A stretch of DNA of 64,000 bases from positions 1-64,000 of the forward strand of contig CALLQB010000010.1 of assembly GCA_938015295.1 (NCBI GenBank), in the 5' to 3' direction. This stretch comes from an uncultured Acidimicrobiales bacterium (GTDB lineage: Bacteria > Actinomycetota > Acidimicrobiia > Acidimicrobiales > SHLQ01). A program made the position numbers and the translations under genes. The notes beneath the pieces were generated by a model, which was not told where the DNA came from, did not search any database, and was given only the letters and a program-made list of their open reading frames with translations. The first letter of the stretch is position 1, and every line of letters starts with the position of its first letter. Shown piece by piece: positions 54,128 through 62,480 of the stretch.

Positions 54128-54961
54128 CTAGACCTGGGTTTCGCAGTAGTAGGTGACCGAGCCGTTGAACTTGGTTTTCATGATCGGGGCTCGCGAGCGA
54201 GGGCTCAATTCACCCTCACGCTCAAACACCTGCAGGTGCTCCTGGTACGTGCCAGGCTCGCTAAAGAGGTCGAGATAGTTGTTCTTGTCGGTGCTGGTTC
54301 CGCGGTACTTCATGGCGTCGTGCAGGGTCTCGACCAGTGCCCGGTACAACCGCCGTACTTCCTGGCTTGAAAGCGAGCTGCTGCTGCGGTCGTATTTCAG
54401 CCCGGAGGTGAAAAGGATCTCATCGGTATACATCGTGCCAATACCGATAATGATCCGCTCGTCGGTGAGGAAGGTCTTGAGTGCCGTGTCGTGGTGCCGA
54501 AGCAACTCGCCAAAATGGGTCCATGACAACGGTTCTGCCACCGGATCGAGTCCAAGCACCGCCATGTCAGCCGTGGCCTCTTCAACGTCCTCGGCGGCAA
54601 TGATCCGCAAATCGCCCTTGCCCTTGGGGTCGACGAAACGCAATTGGCCGTGCTGGGTGAACGTGATGACAACTTCGGTGCCGTCGGCAACCGCTTCCTT
54701 ATTGGTTGCTCGCTGAGGACGCATCGACTTCGCCATGTCGATCACCAAGACGTCTTCGGTATCGAGCGTAATGAGGATACGAAGACCAATCCGTTCGACG
54801 CCGGTCATCTTTACGCCGTCGAGAGGCGCGGTGAAACCTTTGCGGTTCTTATACGAGCTGAGCAGCGACATGCTCTCGGCGTCGACTGACTTCACCTTCT
54901 TGCCAATAACTTCGCGCTCGAGATCGCGACGGAAGGTTTCTACCTCGGGAAGCTCAAACAT
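54128..54961 (-). CDS. Fpg/Nei-family protein at the mutM locus, with degenerate active site
   Basis: A 277-residue homologue of formamidopyrimidine-DNA glycosylase with the overall fold: ELPEVETFRRDLEREVIG at the start, H2TH-like GIGTMYTDE (173-181) and YQEHLQVFEREGE (239-251). Key Fpg residues differ. Pro2, the nucleophile, is Phe; only Glu3 remains. The position of E. coli Lys57 holds Leu60/Arg61. The H2TH Asn is Thr176. The zinc finger has lost three of four Cys (SPRS instead of C-x-x-C; single C275 near the end is not followed by a second). Start ATG 54961, 8 bp overlap with rnc. Likely an altered or non-catalytic lesion-binding protein. Confidence 0.85.
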   Translation of the reverse strand: MFELPEVETFRRDLEREVIGKKVKSVDAESMSLLSSYKNRKGFTAPLDGVKMTGVERIGLRILITLDTEDVLVIDMAKSMRPQRATNKEAVADGTEVVITFTQHGQLRFVDPKGKGDLRIIAAEDVEEATADMAVLGLDPVAEPLSWTHFGELLRHHDTALKTFLTDERIIIGIGTMYTDEILFTSGLKYDRSSSSLSSQEVRRLYRALVETLHDAMKYRGTSTDKNNYLDLFSEPGTYQEHLQVFEREGELSPRSRAPIMKTKFNGSVTYYCETQV

Positions 54962-55745
54962 CGGCTTGTGCCCTCTCGTCGAGTGTCGGCCGGGATTCGG
55001 GACGTTCTGTCATCGTCTCATTCGTTGTGTTGTCGGAGGGCGGCGAAAGCGCCGCCCATGCTTCTTCGGCCGCGTGTTGCTCGGCCTGCTTTTTGGAGGT
55101 TCCGGTACCGCTCCCGCGAGCGATTTGGTCGATCACGACCGTCGCCAGGAAACGTTTGTTGTGATCGGGGCCAGACTCTTCGACTGTGTACCCCGGTGGC
55201 GCATGCCCAAGGTGGGCTACCAGCTCTTGAAGTCTGGTCTTGTAATCACCTGCACCTGGGCCGGCGGCAGTGACATCTTCAATTTGTTCGCCGAGTAGTC
55301 GGATAACAAGCGCCTTGGCTGGTTCCCACCCACCGTCGAGGTACACCGCCCCGATCAGCGCTTCTACCGCGTCGGCAAGAATGGAGGACTTGGTGCGACC
55401 ACCGGACGCATCCTCCCCTCGCCCAAGCCGCAGATGCGGACCGACCTGAATCCGTCGAGCGACGTGCGCCAACGAGGGCGCGCTCACGACCGCGGCCCGC
55501 ACTTTGGCAAGCTCTCCCTCGGAGTGATCGGGAAACAGCCGGTAAAGCTGATCGGTTACCGCAAGTCCGAGAACGGCGTCACCAAGAAATTCCAGCCGTT
55601 CATTTGGCTCATCGTCGGTGACCTCGGCGACCCAGCTTCGATGCGTCAAGGCAAGACGAAGCAGTTCGGGGTCGCCAAAATTGTGGCTGAGTCGTTCGCT
55701 GAGTTCGAGAGCGCCGGCCGGCTCAGCCGGTGCGGGCAACGACAT
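54954..55745 (-). CDS. rnc: Ribonuclease III
   Basis: A 263-residue RNase III: catalytic domain with NERLEFLGDAVLGLAV and ADAVEALIGAVYLDGG (metal-binding Glu/Asp), then a dsRNA-binding domain (DYKTRLQELVAHLGH through SGTGTSKKQAEQHAAEEAW). A Ser/Thr/Glu-rich tail follows. Matures rRNA and cleaves structured mRNAs. ATG 55745 lies 23 bp inside acpP. Confidence 0.95.
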   Translation of the reverse strand: MSLPAPAEPAGALELSERLSHNFGDPELLRLALTHRSWVAEVTDDEPNERLEFLGDAVLGLAVTDQLYRLFPDHSEGELAKVRAAVVSAPSLAHVARRIQVGPHLRLGRGEDASGGRTKSSILADAVEALIGAVYLDGGWEPAKALVIRLLGEQIEDVTAAGPGAGDYKTRLQELVAHLGHAPPGYTVEESGPDHNKRFLATVVIDQIARGSGTGTSKKQAEQHAAEEAWAALSPPSDNTTNETMTERPESRPTLDERAQADV

Positions 55746-55980
55746 AATCCACTGCGTCCCGCACAGTTTTGAGATCCTCAAGATCTTCGTCTTCGATCCG
55801 GAAACCAACGGTTCGTTCGCCGACTTCTTCTTCGAGCGCTTCTACGAGCTCAATGAGAGCGAGGGAATCGGCTTCAAGGTCGTCCTGGAAGGAATCGCCC
55901 TCACCGATGGTGTCGGGCTCGATCTCAAGAATGTCGGCCAAACGGTCACGGATGAGCGCTAGTACTTCTTCGCGATTCAT
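55723..55980 (-). CDS. acpP: Acyl carrier protein
   Basis: An 85-residue acidic four-helix protein. The phosphopantetheine Ser lies in EADSLALIEL (D-S-L motif). Start ATG 55980 with AAGGA upstream; the frame is open to 56088 without conservation. Carrier of growing fatty acids. Between plsX and rnc, the canonical order. Confidence 0.95.
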   Translation of the reverse strand: MNREEVLALIRDRLADILEIEPDTIGEGDSFQDDLEADSLALIELVEALEEEVGERTVGFRIEDEDLEDLKTVRDAVDYVVARTG

Positions 55981-56280
55981 CGGGGTTCCTTCCACGTGGG
56001 TTTCTGCCGGCATCAGCGGTACCTCTGTCTTGTTCAGTCGTATTTCATGCTTGGAATACAGATATCGTCGAGCGTTGACTTCAAGCAACAGTCAAGCCTC
56101 TGACCTGCGGAAACGATAGCTTTTCGCAAGCGTCCGCCAGCATAGCACAAACCCCTTTTTGACCACCTAGAGAGAGTCTACTCCCACGTAAAGTGGCTGA
56201 TGGGCAGGCTCTTTCACACGAAGGGGTTTTTCAAGCGAAGAGGGCTTTCAGGAAAGGGGTCTTTCAAGCAAAGAGACCTT
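55981..56280 (-). other. plsX-acpP spacer (300 bp)
   Basis: No conserved gene is present on either strand. The plsX end holds a 33-bp-spaced direct repeat (56221-56285); the middle holds a possible acpP promoter (56055-56084). A separate acpP promoter fits the high ACP levels cells need. Confidence 0.5.
56055..56084 (-). promoter_or_regulatory. Possible acpP promoter
   Basis: On the minus strand TTGAAG (56079-56084) and TGTATT (56055-56060) stand 18 bp apart, resembling -35 and -10 boxes (about 4 of 6 matches each), ~75 nt before the acpP ATG. Based on pattern only. Confidence 0.25.
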
Positions 56281-56285
56281 TCAGC
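56221..56285. repeat. Direct repeat of ~32 bp at the plsX 3' end
   Basis: Two copies (56221-56252 and 56254-56285) share 27 of 32 positions and each includes GGGGT(T/C)TTTCAAGC(G/A)AAGAG. Each copy can form a short stem with an A/T-rich loop on the minus strand, starting at the plsX stop codon. Possibly a duplicated terminator. Confidence 0.5.
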
Positions 56286-57270
56286 GGTGAATGGCCTCGT
56301 GCAAATGGTCGACCACATTGGTTTCCAATAACTCAGCGGTGGTCACCAGCGCATTGGTCATTGCCGACGCAGACGACGACCCGTGACTAATCATGCAGAG
56401 TCCGTTGACGCCGAGCAGCACAGCGCTGCCGTAGGTATCGGGGTTGAACCTGCGATACAGCGGTTCGAGAGCCGGAGCTAGCGCTCCAGCGGCCGCTTCG
56501 GCTTCGGGAGACGAACCAAAAGCATCGAACAGGCCGGCGATGAGCGTCTTCATTCCGCCCTCTAACGTTTTGAGCGCCACGTTTCCGGTGAAACCATCGG
56601 TAACGATGACGTCAGCCTCATCGGTCATCAGATCGCGCCCCTCAACGTTGCCCACAAAGGTTGCGCCAAGGTCAGCCCACGGTTCTTCGACGAGTGCCTT
56701 GTGGGTTTCTTTGACGAGAGCGTTGCCCTTGCTGTCTTCTTCGCCGATTGACAACAGCGCAACCTTTGGTACCTCAACGCCATACATGTCTCGGCTAAAG
56801 ACCGCTCCCATCCGAGCGAACTGGCACAACATCTCCGGAGTGCAATCGGCGTTCGCTCCGGCATCGAGTAGCAACGTCGGTGACCCAACGAGTCGGGGAA
56901 TCGGCGTCGCTATCGCTGGCCGACTCACGCCCTTTATACGCCCCATCCGAAGCAACGCACTGGCCATAGTTGCACCGGTGTTACCCGCCGAGATCATCGC
57001 AGAGGCGTTCCCATCACGAACCGCCTCTGCTGCGCGAACGAGCGAGGAGTCTTTCATTCGCCGAACGCTGGAACCCGGTTCGGCGTCCATGGCGATGACC
57101 TCCGAAGCAGCGAGGATCTCAAGGTCGCCCGTGTCGCCCAACTCGTCGGGTCGACCCACGAGCAAAATCGGAATGCCATGTTGCTCGGCGGCGACTCGAG
57201 CGCCAGCAACGATGTCGGCGGGCGCGTTGTCACCACCCATGGCATCAAGAGCAATGGGTAACAGAGACAT
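56281..57270 (-). CDS. plsX: Phosphate acyltransferase PlsX
   Basis: A 329-residue PlsX, which makes acyl-phosphate from acyl-ACP for phosphatidic acid synthesis. The conserved LPIALDAMGGDNAPADIV start, the ISAGNTGATMASALLRMGRIKGVSRPAIA substrate loop and DGFTGNVALKTLEGG are present. Peripheral membrane enzyme. Works with acpP next door and cdsA elsewhere in the window. Confidence 0.97.
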   Translation of the reverse strand: MSLLPIALDAMGGDNAPADIVAGARVAAEQHGIPILLVGRPDELGDTGDLEILAASEVIAMDAEPGSSVRRMKDSSLVRAAEAVRDGNASAMISAGNTGATMASALLRMGRIKGVSRPAIATPIPRLVGSPTLLLDAGANADCTPEMLCQFARMGAVFSRDMYGVEVPKVALLSIGEEDSKGNALVKETHKALVEEPWADLGATFVGNVEGRDLMTDEADVIVTDGFTGNVALKTLEGGMKTLIAGLFDAFGSSPEAEAAAGALAPALEPLYRRFNPDTYGSAVLLGVNGLCMISHGSSSASAMTNALVTTAELLETNVVDHLHEAIHR

Positions 57271-57324
57271 AGAAACGACCCCTTGTGATCGTGCGATTAT
57301 TTGGCGGCAGCCAGACGGGCTGTG

Positions 57325-57504
57325 CTACTCGACGTCGATAGCTTGGCGACCGTTGTACCAACCGCAGTTGCCGCACACACGGTGGGGCAACTTGGTGGAG
57401 TTACAACGAGGGCACACACTCTTCGAGGGCGCGTCGAGCTTCCAGGCCGACGCACGTCGACTCCGGCTCTTGGCTTTAGAGGTCTTCTTTTTTGGGACGG
57501 CCAT
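57325..57504 (-). CDS. rpmF: 50S ribosomal protein L32
   Basis: A 59-residue L32 (AVPKKKTSKAKSRSRRASAW) with zinc ligands C-P-R-C and C-G-N-C. The Cys-plus form suggests no zinc-independent paralogue is being used here. ATG with AGGAG upstream. yceD-rpmF-plsX order is typical. Confidence 0.96.
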   Translation of the reverse strand: MAVPKKKTSKAKSRSRRASAWKLDAPSKSVCPRCNSTKLPHRVCGNCGWYNGRQAIDVE

Positions 57505-57624
57505 GGTTGCTCCTGTGACTCTCGGGTCAGCTAGGCACGAACGGTGAATCTTACCGGCAAGAACACGCAATGGTGAAGTCCTGCTCTGATGATCCGCAGA
57601 ACTTCTGCCCGGCGGCCTCGCGCT

Positions 57625-58191
57625 CTACCGGTCGCTGGCGGCGTCGGGGCCGTCAAATGTCACATCAGACAGCGCCGCCCACCGCGGATCGATCGAACGG
57701 GCTGGCTCAGCTTCGGGCTCGAGGCTGGCACCGGGTTCGGAACTTGTGGGGAAACGTTCGGGATCGGGGCCGACGCAGTTCTCTTGACAAAGCGGAGTCA
57801 TCGGCAGATTCAACGCGAGGGTGTCGCGAACCGCTGGCTCGATGTCGACCGTGTCGTAGCCCAACCGATAGGTCTCGCCTTCAGAATGACGAACTTCAAA
57901 GATTTCGTCGATGGTAGCCACGAGGTTTCCGGACACGACTTCGAGGCACCGACGACACTCGCCGGTCCAACCTGCACCAACCGTGCCAGTCATTGCCAGG
58001 CCGTCAGCGAGCACCTCAAGGTCGACGTCGAGATCGACCATCGTGCTCGATCGAACGTGTGCCGATTCGAGCACGATTTCGCCCATCTCGACTTGTTCGA
58101 CGATGGCCCGGTGGGCCCCGACCTTGCCCCGAATGTCGGAGATACCAATGACGAATCGGCCGTCGGGACGTTGTGGATCTTCAGCTTTCAT
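57625..58191 (-). CDS. yceD: YceD/DUF177 family protein
   Basis: A 188-residue protein of the DUF177 family that precedes rpmF in most bacteria; it has been tied to 23S rRNA accumulation in plants and E. coli. The central motif TGECRRCLEVVSGNLVATIDEIFEV is typical, and LTPLCQENCVGPDP-like residues near the end suggest a Cys pair. ATG 58191 with a weak ribosome binding site. Follows the SepIVA-like gene by 13 bp. Confidence 0.88.
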   Translation of the reverse strand: MKAEDPQRPDGRFVIGISDIRGKVGAHRAIVEQVEMGEIVLESAHVRSSTMVDLDVDLEVLADGLAMTGTVGAGWTGECRRCLEVVSGNLVATIDEIFEVRHSEGETYRLGYDTVDIEPAVRDTLALNLPMTPLCQENCVGPDPERFPTSSEPGASLEPEAEPARSIDPRWAALSDVTFDGPDAASDR

Positions 58192-58204
58192 AGTTGACCG
58201 GACC

Positions 58205-58843
58205 CTACGAGCCGTCCTGGTCGAAGAACCCTCCGACGTCGCCGGTGTCGGGGTCGGGCAACGCAAGCGGGTCGACGCCAGCATCGGCGGCGCCACTCTC
58301 GGCCAACGGATTGCGCTGCAACTTGGCTCTACCCTGCTGCACGACCTGCATCGTGCGCTCAAGCACATTCTCGAAACTCCCCAACTTCTGATCGCAGAAG
58401 TCCTCGGTTTCAAGTCGCATTCGGCGAGCGTCGGTCTCGGCCGCCTCAACGATCTCGCGAGCCCGCTTTTCTGCCGCTCGCACCACTTCAGTGCGCTCGA
58501 CCATACGGCCAGCCTGCGTTTGCGCCTGCTCAAGGATGTCGTCGCCCTCGCGACGAACCTTGGCCAAAAAGTCTTCACGTTCTTTGAGTAACCAACGAGC
58601 CGCCCGAAGCTCATCGGGCATGAGGTCGACAGCCTTTTGAAGCAGCTCAAGGACCTCGTCCTTATTGATCATCGACGAGGTCGACAGTGGCATCGGCCGC
58701 GCCTGTTCGATCACGGTGATCGTGCGACGGATAAACGCCTCGGCTTCAGGAGCCTGATACGCAGGAGCACTGCTGGACGAAAGGGGTTCGACCTCATAGT
58801 CGGCAAGGTCGGATGCGAAATCGTTGGTGAGGTCGTCGCTCAC
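58205..58843 (-). CDS. SepIVA/DivIVA-like coiled-coil protein
   Basis: A 212-residue protein. After a disordered N-terminus the region 60-185 is one long coiled coil (LLKEREDFLAKVRREGDDILEQAQTQAGRMV, then RAAEKRAREIVEAAE). The end is Asp/Gly-rich. Position matches mycobacterial Rv2927c (SepIVA), a DivIVA-like septal organiser next to the yceD homologue. GTG start overlapping the coaD stop by 1 bp. Sequence alone only shows a coiled coil; the septal role is inferred from context. Confidence 0.72.
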   Translation of the reverse strand: MSDDLTNDFASDLADYEVEPLSSSSAPAYQAPEAEAFIRRTITVIEQARPMPLSTSSMINKDEVLELLQKAVDLMPDELRAARWLLKEREDFLAKVRREGDDILEQAQTQAGRMVERTEVVRAAEKRAREIVEAAETDARRMRLETEDFCDQKLGSFENVLERTMQVVQQGRAKLQRNPLAESGAADAGVDPLALPDPDTGDVGGFFDQDGS

Positions 58844-59340
58844 TACGTCGTGCCTTTCGAGTCGTCGGGGAAGCGCTCGTTGAGCCGTTCGAGAACGGGC
58901 AGCGGGACCATCGATGATACATCACCGCCGTAACTTGCGATCTCTCGGATCAATTTCGAAGCCAGAAATGAGCGACGTGAGGCGGTGGGCAGAAACAACG
59001 TCTCGACGCCAGCGATCTCCTTGTTCATCTGCGCCATCTGCAACTCGCTCTCGAAGTCCTGAACGACACGCAGGCCCTTCACAATGAAATCGGCTTCGAC
59101 GTCACGGGCGACGTCGACCACCAACGTCGAGAAGCTCATCACTTCGACATTCGACAGGTGAGCAAAGCTCGCATTTAGCATCTCTTTTCGCTCGTCGAGC
59201 GAAAAGAGGCCACTGCCCTTCTGCGGGTTACCTACCGCAGCCACGACAACCGATTCGAATAGTCCTGCGGCACTTTCGACGATCTCGAGGTGCCCAAGGT
59301 GCACTGGATCGAACGAACCCGGATAGAGAACCCTTGTCAC
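58843..59340 (-). CDS. coaD: Phosphopantetheine adenylyltransferase
   Basis: A 165-residue CoaD: RVLYPGSFDPVHLGHLEIVESAAGLF with the T/H-x-G-H nucleotidyltransferase site, GLRVVQDFESELQMAQMNKEI and the C-terminal RRSFLASKLIREIASYGGDVS. Makes dephospho-CoA. GTG start. rsmD-coaD is a conserved pair. Confidence 0.96.
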   Translation of the reverse strand: MTRVLYPGSFDPVHLGHLEIVESAAGLFESVVVAAVGNPQKGSGLFSLDERKEMLNASFAHLSNVEVMSFSTLVVDVARDVEADFIVKGLRVVQDFESELQMAQMNKEIAGVETLFLPTASRRSFLASKLIREIASYGGDVSSMVPLPVLERLNERFPDDSKGTT

Positions 59341-59360
59341 TGACTACCCCTTATTCCCTT

Positions 59361-59396
59361 ATTCGGTCTTGAATTCGGTCTTGAACTCTGGCTTGA
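59361..59396. repeat. Three tandem 12-bp repeats upstream of coaD
   Basis: ATTCGGTCTTGA occurs twice exactly (59361-59372 and 59373-59384); a third, diverged copy, ACTCTGGCTTGA, follows (59385-59396). The repeat ends 20 bp before the coaD start, in the 123-bp rsmD-coaD spacer. Confidence 0.65.
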
Positions 59397-59463
59397 TGCA
59401 GTCTTGCGGCGCTGTTGGCGGTGTGTATTGGTGTTGGTGGTGTTACTCGCGAAAGACCTGTGT

Positions 59464-60009
59464 TCAGGACGCTTGCTTTGGCTCCATGAACATCACCACG
59501 CTACCCCCGTACTTGCGCGTCCTAAGTATCGACCACGCATCACCCGGGTCAACGGGACGGCCCGACTCGACAACAACCATGGTTTTGGGCAGTGCGTCGA
59601 AGAGTTCCTGCCACTGATCAAACGCGTACGGCGGGTCGACGATAAACAGGTCGATGCCCGCCGTTGGATCGCCGTCGCGAACGAGCGTCTCGAGATAGGT
59701 AAAGGCGTCGCGGCGATGCACGGTCGCTTCGCCTGTCAGCCCGGTGGTCTCAAGATTCTCTTCAATCGATCCAATAGCCGGTGCCGTCGTATCAACAATG
59801 TGAGCGTGTGCTGCGCCGCGGCTGAGCGCTTCGATCGCCATCGCCCCGGTGCCACCAAAGAGATCACACACCACCGCATCGTCAAGAACACCCATGCTGA
59901 ACAGCGCATTAAAAGTCGCTTCTCGAACTCTGTCGGTGGTTGGGCGCACGTCTCGACCCGCCGGAGCAACCAGACGCAGTCCTTTTGCCGATCCGGCTAC
60001 AACTCGCAT
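59464..60009 (-). CDS. rsmD: 16S rRNA (guanine-966-N2) methyltransferase
   Basis: A 181-residue RsmD with RPTTDRVREATFNALFSMG, the AdoMet loop VCDLFGGTGAMAIEALSRGAA and the catalytic FIVDPPYAF motif. ATG 60009. Divergent from the small zinc-ribbon gene. Confidence 0.94.
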   Translation of the reverse strand: MRVVAGSAKGLRLVAPAGRDVRPTTDRVREATFNALFSMGVLDDAVVCDLFGGTGAMAIEALSRGAAHAHIVDTTAPAIGSIEENLETTGLTGEATVHRRDAFTYLETLVRDGDPTAGIDLFIVDPPYAFDQWQELFDALPKTMVVVESGRPVDPGDAWSILRTRKYGGSVVMFMEPKQAS

Positions 60010-60032
60010 TCCACCAGAATAGAGTGCGAAAC

Positions 60033-60188
60033 GTGGAAGTTCCTGATCAGATCATTTGTGTCGACTGTGGTGGGGACTGCTTTCTTCTCTCGTACCCACC
60101 TGAAGAAGGCTTTCAGCCCGGAGACATCATCGCGTTTCGTTGCCGCGATTGTCTCGACCGATGGGACATCGAGTTCAACGACGACTGA
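60033..60188 (+). CDS. 51-residue zinc-ribbon protein
   Basis: A tiny protein starting at GTG 60033 (or 60024), MEVPDQIICVDCGGDCFLLSY, then FRCRDCLDRWDIEFNDD. Two C-x-x-C knuckles (about 9-12 and 37-40) form a rubredoxin-like zinc ribbon. No family is recognised. It lies on the opposite strand between rsmD and recG and does not overlap them. Confidence 0.65.
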   Translation: MEVPDQIICVDCGGDCFLLSYPPEEGFQPGDIIAFRCRDCLDRWDIEFNDD

Positions 60189-60238
60189 GCCTGCCGGTTG
60201 CGGCGACGCGAACAACAAACGTTGCGTCCGCTAAAGAA

Positions 60239-62413
60239 TCAGCCCTTCAGCAGGAAATCCGACTCGGTTTCGCCGAGGAACAGGCGAAGTTCGTCGGCCA
60301 ACTCCGGGTAGTCGGCGAGATCGGCCTGGGGATCGACCAACTCGAACGCAACGCCGCGCGCCCGCTCGACCCACTCACGATCGCTACGAAGCGATGCCAG
60401 CTTCAAGTCGTTCTGGCCCTTTTGCCGCTCACCCATGATCGTGCCTTCGCCGCGAAGTTCAAGATCGACCTCGGCCAACTCGAATCCATCGGTTGTGCGG
60501 ACCAACGCAGAGAGGCGCTCATCGCCATCGTTGGAAACCTCGTCAGCGAGTAGATGACAATACGATTTGTGCTGCCCTCGACCGACGCGGCCACGCAACT
60601 GATGCAACTGAGCTATACCGAAGCGGTCGGCGTCGATGATGACCATCACGGTCGCGTTCGGCACATCGACACCTACTTCAATCACCGTTGTTGCGACAAG
60701 CACATCAACATCGCCCGCCCTGAAGGCGCTCATCGTCGCCTCCTTCTCCGCCGGCGTGACCCTTCCGTGCAACAACCCGAGTCGAAGGTCACGCAGTTCG
60801 CCAGAGCTCAGTTCGTCGTAGGTTTCCTCGGCCGACCGAACCTCGAGCTTGTCGCTTATTTCGATAAGCGGGCACACGACGTATGCCTGACGTCCGGCGG
60901 CGACCTCGGTACGAATCTGGTCCCAAACAAGAGCGTCGTCGAGCGGGCCTTTGGCCCACGAGGTCACGATCGGCGTTCGCCCGGGCGGGAGTTCATCAAG
61001 GATCGAGACATCAAGATCGCCGTAGACTGTCATCGCCGCTGTGCGGGGAATCGGTGTGGCGGTCATCACCAGTACGTCGGGCACGAGTCCTGAGGTGTTT
61101 TTGTCGCGTAGCGCTGCCCGTTGTTCGACGCCGAACCGGTGTTGCTCGTCGATGACCACGACACCGAGCGACTTGAAGTCGACCTTCTCTTGGATAAGCG
61201 CATGAGTACCAATGACGATGTCGACCTGGCCCGATGCAAGGTCGGCCAGAACCTTCGTTCGGTCAGAACCACTGACCCGGTTCGTAAGCAGTTCGACCCG
61301 CAGCGGACGGTCGCCGAAAATTGTCGACTCGTCGGTGACCGAGAAGTCCTTGAGCAATTCGGTCACACCGAGATAGTGCTGCTCGGCGAGCACCTCGGTC
61401 GGCGCCATGAACGCACCTTGATGCTGTCCCTGCACCGCGACAAGCAAGGCGCTGACCGCGACGAGCGTCTTGCCCGAGCCAACATCGCCCTGAAGCAGCC
61501 GATGCATCGGCTTCGGCGACTGTAGATCACGTTCGATCTCGTCGATGGCCCGGTGCTGCGCTGCGGTCAGCTCGAAGGGAAGCTGGCGATGAAACTCGCC
61601 GACAAGCGTTCCCTCGAGGAGGTGCTCGATTCCGGCGGACGTACGCTCGATGTGCAACTTTCGCTGCACAAGTTCAAGCTGCACTCGGAGAAGCTCGTCA
61701 AAAACCAGACGGTCTCGGGCCATCACCGCGTCATCCATCGTCTCTGGATTATGGATGTTGTTAAAGGCGTGCTCGCGCGACAACAGGTTCCACCGATCGA
61801 GGATCTCGACCGGCACCGGGTCGGAGAAGCCACGGGGTGCACACTTTGCGAGCGCACTAGTGTTCCAGCGCCCGAGCTCGCCGGTGCTGACCCCCGACTT
61901 CTCCGATTGCGGGTACACCGGCACAATCTTTCCGGTCTGATCGCCAACCATGTCAACGACCGGGTTACTCATCTGTTTTCCGCCCTGGTACGTATCGACC
62001 TTGCCGTACACGACGGCCTGGGTGCCGACGACGAGCTGACGTTCGCGCCAAGGCTGATTGAAGAAGGTGAGTGAGATTCGCCCCGTAGCGTCGACCAGCG
62101 TCGCGGTGACCATCGTTCGATTGCCCCGGATGCGCCGGCTGCTCACGCGGTCGACCTCGGCGAGGATCATGCCCTCTTCGCCAACCGCAAGGTCAGCGAT
62201 AGCTGCCTGCCGGGTTCGGTCGATATATCGGCGGGGATAGTGCGTTAAGAGGTCGAGAACCGACGTGATGTCGACCTTCGCGAGCGCCTTCGCCCGCTTG
62301 GGCCCAACAGATTTGATCGACGTAACCGGAAAACTCGCGAGCTCGGCCAGCGTCAACGGAGGTTTCGGCTGGTGCGTCGATGGAGTGCTGGCAGCGGCGT
62401 CGCTCACACCCAC
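60239..62413 (-). CDS. recG: ATP-dependent DNA helicase RecG
   Basis: A 724-residue RecG: OB-fold wedge domain (~60-180) that splits forked DNA, superfamily-2 helicase with Walker A GDVGSGKT (309-316), DEQH motif in VVVIDEQHRFGVEQR, and motif VI QLRGRVGRGQHKSYC. Reverses stalled forks. The gene before it is fakA-like, after it rsmD. Confidence 0.97.
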   Translation of the reverse strand: MGVSDAAASTPSTHQPKPPLTLAELASFPVTSIKSVGPKRAKALAKVDITSVLDLLTHYPRRYIDRTRQAAIADLAVGEEGMILAEVDRVSSRRIRGNRTMVTATLVDATGRISLTFFNQPWRERQLVVGTQAVVYGKVDTYQGGKQMSNPVVDMVGDQTGKIVPVYPQSEKSGVSTGELGRWNTSALAKCAPRGFSDPVPVEILDRWNLLSREHAFNNIHNPETMDDAVMARDRLVFDELLRVQLELVQRKLHIERTSAGIEHLLEGTLVGEFHRQLPFELTAAQHRAIDEIERDLQSPKPMHRLLQGDVGSGKTLVAVSALLVAVQGQHQGAFMAPTEVLAEQHYLGVTELLKDFSVTDESTIFGDRPLRVELLTNRVSGSDRTKVLADLASGQVDIVIGTHALIQEKVDFKSLGVVVIDEQHRFGVEQRAALRDKNTSGLVPDVLVMTATPIPRTAAMTVYGDLDVSILDELPPGRTPIVTSWAKGPLDDALVWDQIRTEVAAGRQAYVVCPLIEISDKLEVRSAEETYDELSSGELRDLRLGLLHGRVTPAEKEATMSAFRAGDVDVLVATTVIEVGVDVPNATVMVIIDADRFGIAQLHQLRGRVGRGQHKSYCHLLADEVSNDGDERLSALVRTTDGFELAEVDLELRGEGTIMGERQKGQNDLKLASLRSDREWVERARGVAFELVDPQADLADYPELADELRLFLGETESDFLLKG

Positions 62414-62480
62414 AACCTACTAAGACCCCCCGACAGCGACGGAGCCGAGCAACCGCCATCGCCGGCCCGACGCCATTGGC

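Noticed and set aside
59361..59396. CRISPR-like direct repeats
   Set aside because: Units are contiguous 12-mers without spacers, and no cas genes are present.
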